Of a stretch of DNA of 64,000 bases, positions 17,029 through 23,890 are shown one piece after another. Both the position numbers and the translations under genes were made by a program. The notes under the pieces were generated by a model. That model was not told where the DNA came from. It did not search any database and saw nothing but the letters and a program-made list of their open reading frames with translations. The first letter of the stretch is position 1; every line of letters begins with the position of its first letter. This DNA comes from Bacterioplanes sp965233665 (GTDB taxonomy: Bacteria > Pseudomonadota > Gammaproteobacteria > Pseudomonadales > Oceanobacteraceae): contig CBDDTG010000047.1 in assembly GCA_965233665.1 (NCBI GenBank), positions 1 through 64,000 of the forward strand, written 5' to 3'.

Positions 17029-17426
17029 GCTAACGGCCCTCCGCTTTTGCCCAGTGTTAGCAGTGCCACGCTAACGCCTAGCATCAGCATTAGCAGGCCA
17101 CCGCCTTTAGGTGGTTTTACCGCTGCTGGTACCGGCGCGGTTTCGGTTGTTTCCGGTTGTGTTTCCGGTTCTTCGTTCGGTTGTTGCGCTGGTTCTGGTT
17201 CGGTTGTTTCCGGTTCGATTTTCAGCGCTTCGAATCCCTCCCGTGTCTGCATTTGCTGCCGCCATTCCGTCTGTATTTGCTGGCCTGTGCGCTGGTCGCA
17301 GCCGCAGCTGCAGCGCTTGTAAAGCAGGCCCTGCCCTTTGCCCCGTCGCGTTTGGTGTAGCGTTGCCAGCTCGCCACAAACGCTGCAATCCAGTGTGCCC
17401 ACTACTGGGTTGTTTACTCGTGCCAC
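17025..17426 (-). CDS. Zinc-ribbon protein with C-terminal membrane helix
   Basis: 133 residues. N-terminal Cys pairs C-x2-C (CSVC) and C-x-C (CSCGC) about 20 residues apart suggest one zinc ribbon; then a Pro/Glu/Thr-rich linker; then a hydrophobic helix (LLMLMLGVSVALLTLG). PM2 has a TFIIS-like zinc-finger transcription factor (P14); this may be related in role, or a membrane-tethered DNA-binding packaging factor. Inference. Confidence 0.6.
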   Translation of the reverse strand: MARVNNPVVGTLDCSVCGELATLHQTRRGKGQGLLYKRCSCGCDQRTGQQIQTEWRQQMQTREGFEALKIEPETTEPEPAQQPNEEPETQPETTETAPVPAAVKPPKGGGLLMLMLGVSVALLTLGKSGGPLA

Positions 17427-17441
17427 TTTTCCCCCTTCCGG

Positions 17442-19352
17442 CTATGCCGGTGCTCCATAATCGAACGCATCGCCGCCGGGGTCGGCCCAGTCGGGCACCC
17501 CGCCGTCAAATACGGATTTCCAATAGGCAACACATTGCCCTTTGATTCGGTCGATTTTGCGTGACCACACGGCACGCCGTTGTTGCCGCAGCCGCTCTCT
17601 GAACTCGCGCCCGTACGCAGTTTGTGGTGGCGCGGATTCTTGCCAGTAGGCCCCCGCCTCTTTGGGCGGCAGCCAGTTTTGCCCGCGCTGTTCGGTTTTC
17701 GATTTCGCCCAGTTGAAGAACTGGCGAGCCGCGTTTTTGCCCTTTATCACTAGCTGGTACTTGCTTGGCCGGTGCGGCACTGCGTTTAGCTCTTTGCGGA
17801 TTTTTTCCAGCGCTTTACCGATTTTCTGGCGCTCGTTTTTCGCTTCTTTGGGTGTTTCCTCTAGCTTGTCTTTTAGCCAGTTGCGGCGCTGCAACTTGTC
17901 GCCGTACTCGCAGATAAAGTGGTCGTACACGTCGCGCACCAGCGTTCCCATCAGGCCGTTTTCATACACGCCGACGATTTCCCAATCTGGCGCCCGCGCA
18001 TCGCGGCTAATACCGTAGCGGTTACCGCGCACTAGGCCTTGGCCGCCATCCTCGCCTTTCGTCATGTAGCCAGCCGCTTTGGCCATATACGATCCGGCTT
18101 TTTCTGGCTCTTTGATTTTTTCCAAGTGGGCAAAACCTTGGCCCCAGATTTTTTCTAAGCGCTGGGCCCAGGCCTTAAAGTCGCGGTACGGCACGCGCCA
18201 GCGCATCATGATGTGAATGTGCGGGTTGTCCTGGCCCTGTTCGTTTTTCGGGTTTTCCACCACCCACGCATAGTGCAAATTGTCTTCGTGTGGTTCGCCA
18301 CGGTGCGTAGTGTCGGGCAGCTTCTCGCCCTTATGCTCTTGGCCTTTGACCTTTTCCACCCATCCGCGCTTATACAGCTTGTTGGCTGCGTCCCAGAATC
18401 TGGCCAACTCTTTTTGCACGGTTTGAAAGGTCATATCGTGGCTTGGCCCGTTGACTACGCGGCGCAGTGGTACTCGCCCATATTTGCGGCAATAAATGAA
18501 ATGTTGGCCGGTCAGGTGGGTTACTTTCGGCACGTAGCGGGCGCGTTTTTGCTTGGTGGCTGGCTTAAATTCCAGCTCTGTGCATGGACCTACATTCCGG
18601 CAAATTTCCACGCGCCGGCGAGCGGCACTGTCAAGCGTCAGGGTTAAGAAGGTGGTAAAACCGTCTTTTTTCTCGGCCATATAGCGGCAGCTTTCGCTGA
18701 TTTTTCGGGCACCCTCTAGGCTGAGCATTGACGTATAGCGCGGCCCCGCTTGCTCTGGTGGTGTGTCGGTTATGGCTTGGTCGACTTTGGTTCTTATCCG
18801 GTATTCGTCGCACCAGTCGCGGTACTCCACCACGGCACGGCTATCGGATTCGTAGCAGCGAACGCGGGTTATTTCGCCAGTGGTTAAATCCATCTGGTGT
18901 GTCTGCTCGGCACCGTCACCGATCCTCGAAGGGTCTACCACCGGCATTGACGTTTGTTCGCGCTTGCGTAACTCGGCCTCTCTGCAATCCCAGCGCCAGA
19001 GCAAATCCCAGTCGATTTCGCGGTATTCGACGCAGGCGACTTGCTCCCAGCCTTCGCGGTCGCCCCGCATGGCCAGCGCCACACGTTCGTTTTGGCGCTG
19101 CAGTGCCCCCACCGTCGACACCAGCCCCGCGACGGTAACTAGCTGATTTTCATCAGGTTTAGGCTGTGTCGGACTTTTGGCCGCCTTGACTAGCCTATGC
19201 GCCAGCTCGCTACGCTCGTGGCGCTGCTGCGTCTGCGACACCGCAGCAAATGAACCAATCTTGCAGCCATCAACATCAGTTTTTGACGTATCAAAAAAAC
19301 CGGCTTTTGGCCGGTCAATGGAACAGGAATACAAATGCGAAAGATCAGGCAT
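17442..19352 (-). CDS. Rolling-circle replication initiator, HUH endonuclease (PM2 P12-like)
   Basis: 636 residues with the ATG at 19352, which has GGAGGG upstream and overlaps the previous stop by 8 bases; PM2 P12 is of similar size. HUH signatures in order: FTTFLTLTL (about 232-240), NPHIHIMMRW (metal-binding His residues about 378-380), and YMAKAAGYMTK with two tyrosines (about 422 and 429), as in superfamily I (phiX174 gpA-type) initiators. It would nick the origin and join to the 5' end to start rolling-circle replication of the excised circle. A long basic C-terminal region (490-636) is unassigned. Confidence 0.88.
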   Translation of the reverse strand: MPDLSHLYSCSIDRPKAGFFDTSKTDVDGCKIGSFAAVSQTQQRHERSELAHRLVKAAKSPTQPKPDENQLVTVAGLVSTVGALQRQNERVALAMRGDREGWEQVACVEYREIDWDLLWRWDCREAELRKREQTSMPVVDPSRIGDGAEQTHQMDLTTGEITRVRCYESDSRAVVEYRDWCDEYRIRTKVDQAITDTPPEQAGPRYTSMLSLEGARKISESCRYMAEKKDGFTTFLTLTLDSAARRRVEICRNVGPCTELEFKPATKQKRARYVPKVTHLTGQHFIYCRKYGRVPLRRVVNGPSHDMTFQTVQKELARFWDAANKLYKRGWVEKVKGQEHKGEKLPDTTHRGEPHEDNLHYAWVVENPKNEQGQDNPHIHIMMRWRVPYRDFKAWAQRLEKIWGQGFAHLEKIKEPEKAGSYMAKAAGYMTKGEDGGQGLVRGNRYGISRDARAPDWEIVGVYENGLMGTLVRDVYDHFICEYGDKLQRRNWLKDKLEETPKEAKNERQKIGKALEKIRKELNAVPHRPSKYQLVIKGKNAARQFFNWAKSKTEQRGQNWLPPKEAGAYWQESAPPQTAYGREFRERLRQQRRAVWSRKIDRIKGQCVAYWKSVFDGGVPDWADPGGDAFDYGAPA

Positions 19353-19773
19353 GAACAAACCCTCCGCAACGCGGGCAGTAATTGCCACCGGTAACAGCGC
19401 GACGGGGAGCATTCCAACTCTGCAATACTGAGCTTCGCTTGTCTTCGGCGCTGTCGCGCACTGGCTCGCACATCAGCCTGGCTGCACTCGGGTTTGTGCG
19501 CATCTGCTGTCGCAGCGCTTCGCGCTGTTTCTTATTGGCCCCTTTCAATGAACGAATCAGCGGGCGGCCCTTGGAATAGCTGAATCCTGCACGCTGGAGG
19601 TAGTGTGCGCGTACCGACTTGACGGACAAAGACCGCCAAGCACGGTCAATGCTGGCTGCAGCAGCAAAGCGCAGACAGTTGTTACAGGTGACGGCATTCA
19701 GGTCACTGGTTGTGTTATTTGAAATGCCACAGCCTGTCTTGTGCCAGCCTGCCATCATCAAATGAACAGCCAC
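19345..19773 (-). CDS. Small cysteine-rich (zinc-binding) phage protein
   Basis: The GTG at 19773 is preferred because GGAGG lies 7 bases upstream; this gives 142 residues. N-terminal His/Cys pattern (HLMMAGWHKTGCG, then VTCNNCLRF) resembles small phage zinc proteins; a second pair, CPRCGGF, ends the protein. The middle is basic. Likely a nucleic-acid-binding early protein, perhaps a transcription factor. Overlaps Rep. Confidence 0.65.
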   Translation of the reverse strand: MAVHLMMAGWHKTGCGISNNTTSDLNAVTCNNCLRFAAAASIDRAWRSLSVKSVRAHYLQRAGFSYSKGRPLIRSLKGANKKQREALRQQMRTNPSAARLMCEPVRDSAEDKRSSVLQSWNAPRRAVTGGNYCPRCGGFVHA

Positions 19774-19883
19774 GGCACTACCTCCGCAGACTGCAAGCCG
19801 AACACGCAAAATCCCAGCGCCGCGCCGTTGAACAAAATGACAAATACACGCTGGGCGCTAATCAATACGCGGTAATTAAGCAT
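19758..19883 (-). CDS. Small early membrane protein (41 aa)
   Basis: Starts MLNYRVLISAQRVFVIL, one hydrophobic helix, ends VVPWLFI. GGAGGC lies 6 bases before the ATG, and the ATG is buried in the previous stop (ATGCTTAA), so translation is coupled. Function unknown. Confidence 0.5.
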   Translation of the reverse strand: MLNYRVLISAQRVFVILFNGAALGFCVFGLQSAEVVPWLFI

Positions 19884-20136
19884 CGCACAGCCTCCGCATG
19901 TGCTTGCCCAGCATCTCAGCCGCGCGGCGAACAGCCACACGTGTGTTGCCTGGCATTTGCTCCCAGCGATAGGCGCTGGCCCGCTCTGAACAGTTGGCAG
20001 CACGCAGTAGCATTTGACGCTCGGTCGTCGTCATTGCTGCCCAGGCGCGTTGCTCTTTGGGTAAGGGGGTTTCAAGTAATGCAATCAGTCCTCGAACTGC
20101 TGCACTGGCTTCCGGGTTTCGTGGTCGTAGCTGCAT
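19876..20136 (-). CDS. First gene of the prophage early operon, unknown (86 aa)
   Basis: The ATG at 20136 has AGGGAG 7 bases upstream; a second ATG is at 20139, and an open extension to 20244 has no good ribosome site. Basic, helical protein (MQLRPRNPEASAAVRGLIAL ... MLGKHMRRLCDA) with WAAMTTTERQMLLRAANCSE in the centre. Possibly DNA-binding. Not recognised. Confidence 0.55.
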   Translation of the reverse strand: MQLRPRNPEASAAVRGLIALLETPLPKEQRAWAAMTTTERQMLLRAANCSERASAYRWEQMPGNTRVAVRRAAEMLGKHMRRLCDA

Positions 20137-20232
20137 CATCCATCTCCCTGCTGCTGACTTCCCTGCAAAATGAGCCGGATGCCGCCGCAGAGCCGGCCAG
20201 CAGGGAACAGCTATAGGATGTGGTCTACCGGG

Positions 20233-20274
20233 TACCATATTCAATGGTATACGCTGGTCTTCAGACAGTCTTAA
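20233..20274 (-). promoter_or_regulatory. Candidate early promoter overlapped by an inverted-repeat operator
   Basis: On the minus strand TTAAGA (20274-20269) and TATACC (20251-20246) are 17 bases apart, a modest sigma-70 pair. The repeat TACCAT-N5-ATGGTA (20233-20249) covers the -10 region, where the divergent regulator could block transcription. Seen by eye only. Confidence 0.4.
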
Positions 20275-20296
20275 ATAGGCGATATGCCTTCAGGTT

Positions 20297-20656
20297 ATGA
20301 AAATGCGCAGATACACTACTCGTCGCCTTGTCGCGGCACTCATGGAAGAGTTCGACATAGAGTCGAAGTACGGTGTCGCTAAGATACTTGGCGTTTCACA
20401 TAAAACAGTGCGCAATTGGGTGGACGACGGCAAGACAATGAACGAGCAGCAGGCCAAGAAAGCTGCCAGTTTATTGGGCATTGATTACGAGTACGTCTTG
20501 ATCTGTATTCAGATAGAGCGATCAAAGAAAAACCCAGTAGCGGCGCGGGCTTGGGCTCATGTTGCTGAAATATATGACTCAGCGAAAGTTGCTGTTTTTG
20601 CCCTGCTTTCTATCCCTTTAATTGCTGGCATGCCCACCCCTTTTGGCCTCGTTTGA
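20297..20656 (+). CDS. Prophage repressor-like HTH regulator
   Basis: 119 residues, the only rightward phage gene, divergent from the early operon as a lysogeny repressor should be. The N-terminal two-thirds holds a helix-turn-helix (YGVAKILGVSHKTVRNWVDDG) followed by AASLLGIDYEYVLICIQIERSK, a combination seen in short regulators of filamentous and tailless phages (DUF3693-like). The C-terminal 30 residues are hydrophobic (VAVFALLSIPLIAGM), a possible membrane anchor. Expected to act on the operator in the intergenic region. Family confidence is moderate, role inferred. Confidence 0.75.
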   Translation: MKMRRYTTRRLVAALMEEFDIESKYGVAKILGVSHKTVRNWVDDGKTMNEQQAKKAASLLGIDYEYVLICIQIERSKKNPVAARAWAHVAEIYDSAKVAVFALLSIPLIAGMPTPFGLV

Positions 20657-20680
20657 GGCCTCGCCAAGACAAAGCTTTTA

Positions 20681-20708
20681 TTTACTAATTTTATCAATTA
20701 TCGGAAAT
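20681..20708. other. Right prophage junction, Xer/dif-like half site
   Basis: Arms TTTACTAATTT and TTATCGGAAAT flank the same centre TATCAA as the left site. The centre and right arm, plus AG, form the shared 19-bp repeat; the left arm differs and would be the phage arm. Swapping flanks rebuilds a host site with two perfect arms and a phage site with one divergent arm, as in phages that use host Xer recombinases. Confidence 0.65.
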
Positions 20709-20763
20709 AGCAGCGAGTGTGCCACGCCCGTTTGTCGCGCCTTTAATGAGTAATCGTTGGGAT

Positions 20764-21375
20764 TTAAAACCCAACGCTCAAGTCGATCAGATCGTTTTCA
20801 GTTGAATCGACAGAAAGATCGTCATAGCTGCCGATCTCTGAGTAGAAAACTTCGTTGTAGATAGAGCCTTCAGAAAACTGCAAAAATCCAATGCGACCAA
20901 AAACAAGCACTTTGTGCATGCCACCATTGATATGAAGCTGGTCTACGTCGCCATACACATAAACGGTGCTGGATACGCTATTGACGTTCAATGTCTCCAA
21001 ATCTCCAGCCACATATAACTTGACTACACCTCCGTCCAATGTGGTTGCTGCCAGAGAGCCGTCAATGCAAACATGGTTGGCGGTACCTAATACGTTTAAG
21101 GTTCCAGTACTTGAGATGGGATAACCTCGATAAACTTCAGAAACGCCGGATACGCTGACATCGATGAACGTTTGTTGGTAAGAGCCACAGGCACTGTTCG
21201 CCAGAGTTTCATAACTTGGCTGCCCTAATGGCACGGGGTTCGAAGCGTGGTCAACGACAGGACTCGGACTGCTGTAATCGGTCGTGCTAGTTTGGTTGTT
21301 GCTGCTGGATGAATCACCGCCGCACGCGATTAAAGAAGAAGCCATCATGGCCATCAAAAACTGGGCTTTAAGCAT
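20764..21375 (-). CDS. Host lipoprotein with repetitive beta domain, next to the attachment site
   Basis: 203 residues from the ATG at 21375; a longer reading adds 17 residues without signal character. Lipobox SLIACGG, Ser/Asn-rich linker, then short beta repeats (GTLNVLGTANHVCIDGSLAATTLDGG, VKLYVAGDLETLNV, VYVYGDVDQLHING, VLVFGRIG). It matches the prophage lipoprotein in layout (lipobox, serine linker, VC-I/V-DG-LA, repeats) and in orientation to the attachment core. Outer-membrane or periplasmic; function unknown. Confidence 0.78.
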   Translation of the reverse strand: MLKAQFLMAMMASSLIACGGDSSSSNNQTSTTDYSSPSPVVDHASNPVPLGQPSYETLANSACGSYQQTFIDVSVSGVSEVYRGYPISSTGTLNVLGTANHVCIDGSLAATTLDGGVVKLYVAGDLETLNVNSVSSTVYVYGDVDQLHINGGMHKVLVFGRIGFLQFSEGSIYNEVFYSEIGSYDDLSVDSTENDLIDLSVGF

Positions 21376-21712
21376 ACATATCGGACTGTTTGGTTTCGGG
21401 GCGCGCGATACTAATCGAACCAACACAATCCCACCACTGCGCTGTCAGGATTTTGACTTAGATTCTGCTTGATTAGGATAAGCAATGCGCCAAAGTCAGT
21501 TTTCCGTCGCGATATCACGTCGCGCGGTATGTCCTGTTATTGCTGACGATTGTCGCAGAATGTTTGAGATCAACGCGTGTTCGATATCTTCCAGGCTTGG
21601 TCTTGCAACTTGCGCGTATGGATTCAGCGTGGGGAGCCGGCGTGGAAAACCGCAGCGTATTCCCCTGCTCTTTGCCCTGCGTTTACCCAGTGGCGACAAC
21701 GCATACGGCTGG
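21376..21712. other. Intergenic region, nothing recognised
   Basis: Between two leftward genes. No convincing gene, hairpin terminator or promoter was seen on either strand; frames crossing it are the antisense of neighbouring genes. Confidence 0.5.
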
Positions 21713-23890
21713 TTAAGACTGATGATGGCGCTCAAGAAAACTGGGCCATTGCTCCATCGGCATGGGCTGGCTGTAGAGGTAGCCTTGATGCTCCATCGTC
21801 GGGTATTGCTGGCGCAGGTAGTTGGCATGGCCCTCGCTCTCAACGCCCTCAGCCACCACTCTGAGCCCCATGAATTCGCCCAGGTTATGAATCATGGCGA
21901 CAATTTTATTGGCCATGGGGTCGGCTGGCACATCTTTGATAAAAGAGCGGTCGATTTTGACTTCCGCAATGGGCAGTTGTCGTAAATAAGACAGTGAGGA
22001 GTAGCCTGTGCCGAAGTCATCTATGGAAAAGCGCACGCCTAAGCGGGTGAGCTGTTCCATGGTGGCAATGACTTGCTGCGGGTTGTGAATCATCAGGCTT
22101 TCAGTGATTTCTAGGGTAATCAACTCAGCGGCGATCTTAGACTGCTGCAGAATGCTAATGATGGTGTCGGTGAACGACGGCTGGGCAAAATGGCGGGCGC
22201 TGATGTTAATCGATACAGGCAAGCGCCCTTTTGCATCGGTATTTGCCAGCATTTGCACGACCTGCTCCAGCATCTGTTTTTCTATTTCACATATCAGGCC
22301 TGTTTGCTCAGCCAAGGGAATAAACAACGCCGGAGGCATTAAGCCTTTGTGCGGATGTTGCCAGCGTGCCAGGGCTTCTGCTGCCATGACGCTGCCATCG
22401 GCGCTGTGCTGACTTTGCAAATAGACGCAAATCTCGTGATTCAGTAACGCTTGTTGAAGCTCTTGCTCGGTGTCGAATAAGGCGGCAGCGGCCCGGCCCA
22501 TGTCATCATCAAAAAATAAGCTGGTGGCGCCCTGTGCTTTGGCTTGATGGTGAGCCGTGTCGGCGTGCTGCAGCACGGCCTCGGCGTCGACGGCATTCTT
22601 GCTTGGAAACAGCGCAACACCCATGCGGCTGCGAACGGTAACGGTGTCGCCGTCTAACGTGAAGGGATTGGCAACGGCGGCTTCGATGGCATTGATGGCC
22701 TGGTTGGCTTGTGCCGACGCGTCGTCTAGGTTGGTGGCTGTCGGCGCCAGAATGATGGCGAACTCATCACCGCCTAGACGTGCCAGCGTATCGCCCACCG
22801 TCAGTGCTTGGCCAATGCGGTTGGCAAGCAACACCAGCAACTCATCGGCAACGGCAACACCGCGCGTATCGTTGATGTATTTGAAATTCTGGATGTCGGC
22901 CACCAAAATAGACGCAATCTTGCCTCGGCGTTGGCACAGGTCCAGCGTGTTTTGCAAGCGGTCCAGCAACAGGTTGCGATTGGGCAAGCCGGTTAACGCG
23001 TCGTGCCAGGTCAAGAAGTTGATTTTGTCTTGGGCTTGCTTCAAATGGGTGATGTCAGTCGAGGCAATGATGAACCTTACGACGTCCTGCTGCTCGTTTT
23101 TTACCGCGCTGACGGTGCGCAGTTCGAGGTAGGCACAGCCGTCTTTTCTGCGACTGGCTATCTGCTGGCTGACGGCGCCGTGCTGCATGGCTTCGGCCAA
23201 TAAGCGGCCAGACTCTTGATGCAGCAAACGAGTGATGGATTGGCCTTGAGCTTCATCCTCGCGGTGGCCGGTCACTTTAAAAAAAGCGGGATTCACCGCC
23301 TCAATCACCCCATTGCGATCCGTGATGGCGATGGCCTCTGAGGTGTTAACAAATGCTTGGCGAAATACTTCTTCAGATTTTTGCGTCTCGTTTAAATCCG
23401 CCTGCAGCTGCTGCAACGTCTCTAACTGCCGCACCAAGTCGGCCGCGGCGGTAGACACTTGCTCGCTTACCTGGCGCAAGGCTATGTGTGTTTTGACGCG
23501 GGCTTTCACCGCATGGGCGCGATACGGCTTGTAAATGTAATCGACCGCCCCGTGACGAAACCCGGTGGTTTCGGATTCTTCATCCGTGAGTGCGGTCATG
23601 AACATCACAGGAATATCGTCATAATCTGGGTTGGCGCGTACCTTTTGGCACAGCTCGAAGCCATCCATCTCTGGCATCATGACGTCCAATAGCAACACCG
23701 CCGGGCGAAGGCCACTGGCCAATCGCTCCAACGCTTGTTTGGCGCTGGTGGCGACGACCACGTCAAAATCCTCATGCAACAAATGAGCAAGCACGCGCAA
23801 ATTGCCTGGCTCATCGTCGACAATCATTACCGTGGCGCGCTGCTGTGGCGTTGGAACCAGGTCTGCAATCTGCTGCCATGTCGCGGTCAT
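21713..23890 (-). CDS. Response regulator REC-PAS-GGDEF-EAL
   Basis: 725 residues controlling c-di-GMP. Receiver (about 18-135; MIVDDEPGN, LLLDVMMPEMDG, DYIYKPY), coiled linker, PAS domain (about 175-290; VNPAFFKVTGH), GGDEF diguanylate cyclase domain (RLGGDEFAIIL near 372), and EAL phosphodiesterase domain (AEALARWQHP near 500, LEITESLMI, IDDFGTGYSSL, EVKIDRSFIKDV). Both catalytic signatures are intact, so the net direction cannot be read. Its start overlaps the stop of the hybrid kinase gene by 4 bases (ATGA), so the kinase is the likely phosphate donor. Confidence 0.93.
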   Translation of the reverse strand: MTATWQQIADLVPTPQQRATVMIVDDEPGNLRVLAHLLHEDFDVVVATSAKQALERLASGLRPAVLLLDVMMPEMDGFELCQKVRANPDYDDIPVMFMTALTDEESETTGFRHGAVDYIYKPYRAHAVKARVKTHIALRQVSEQVSTAAADLVRQLETLQQLQADLNETQKSEEVFRQAFVNTSEAIAITDRNGVIEAVNPAFFKVTGHREDEAQGQSITRLLHQESGRLLAEAMQHGAVSQQIASRRKDGCAYLELRTVSAVKNEQQDVVRFIIASTDITHLKQAQDKINFLTWHDALTGLPNRNLLLDRLQNTLDLCQRRGKIASILVADIQNFKYINDTRGVAVADELLVLLANRIGQALTVGDTLARLGGDEFAIILAPTATNLDDASAQANQAINAIEAAVANPFTLDGDTVTVRSRMGVALFPSKNAVDAEAVLQHADTAHHQAKAQGATSLFFDDDMGRAAAALFDTEQELQQALLNHEICVYLQSQHSADGSVMAAEALARWQHPHKGLMPPALFIPLAEQTGLICEIEKQMLEQVVQMLANTDAKGRLPVSINISARHFAQPSFTDTIISILQQSKIAAELITLEITESLMIHNPQQVIATMEQLTRLGVRFSIDDFGTGYSSLSYLRQLPIAEVKIDRSFIKDVPADPMANKIVAMIHNLGEFMGLRVVAEGVESEGHANYLRQQYPTMEHQGYLYSQPMPMEQWPSFLERHHQS

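Larger units (their letters stand above)
10725..20710. mobile_element. PM2-like (corticovirus-related) prophage, 9,967-bp unit
   Basis: Bounded by a 19-bp direct repeat (10725-10743 and 20692-20710). Inside are a leftward block of about 18 tightly packed genes and one rightward regulator. Hallmarks: a 264-residue capsid protein resembling PM2 P2, a 215-residue packaging ATPase like PM2 P9, and a 636-residue HUH replication initiator the size of PM2 P12. Unit length is close to the 10.1-kb genome of PM2. There is no integrase, transposase, terminase, portal or tail gene. All frames look intact, so it may be inducible. Gene order: regulator (divergent), early and replication genes, packaging, capsid and membrane proteins, possible vertex proteins, lysis genes, lipoprotein. 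Confidence 0.88.

Noticed and set aside
20645..20660. GGCCTC hairpin at the end of the phage regulator as a terminator
   Set aside because: The 6-bp stem overlaps the stop codon and no T run follows on either strand.
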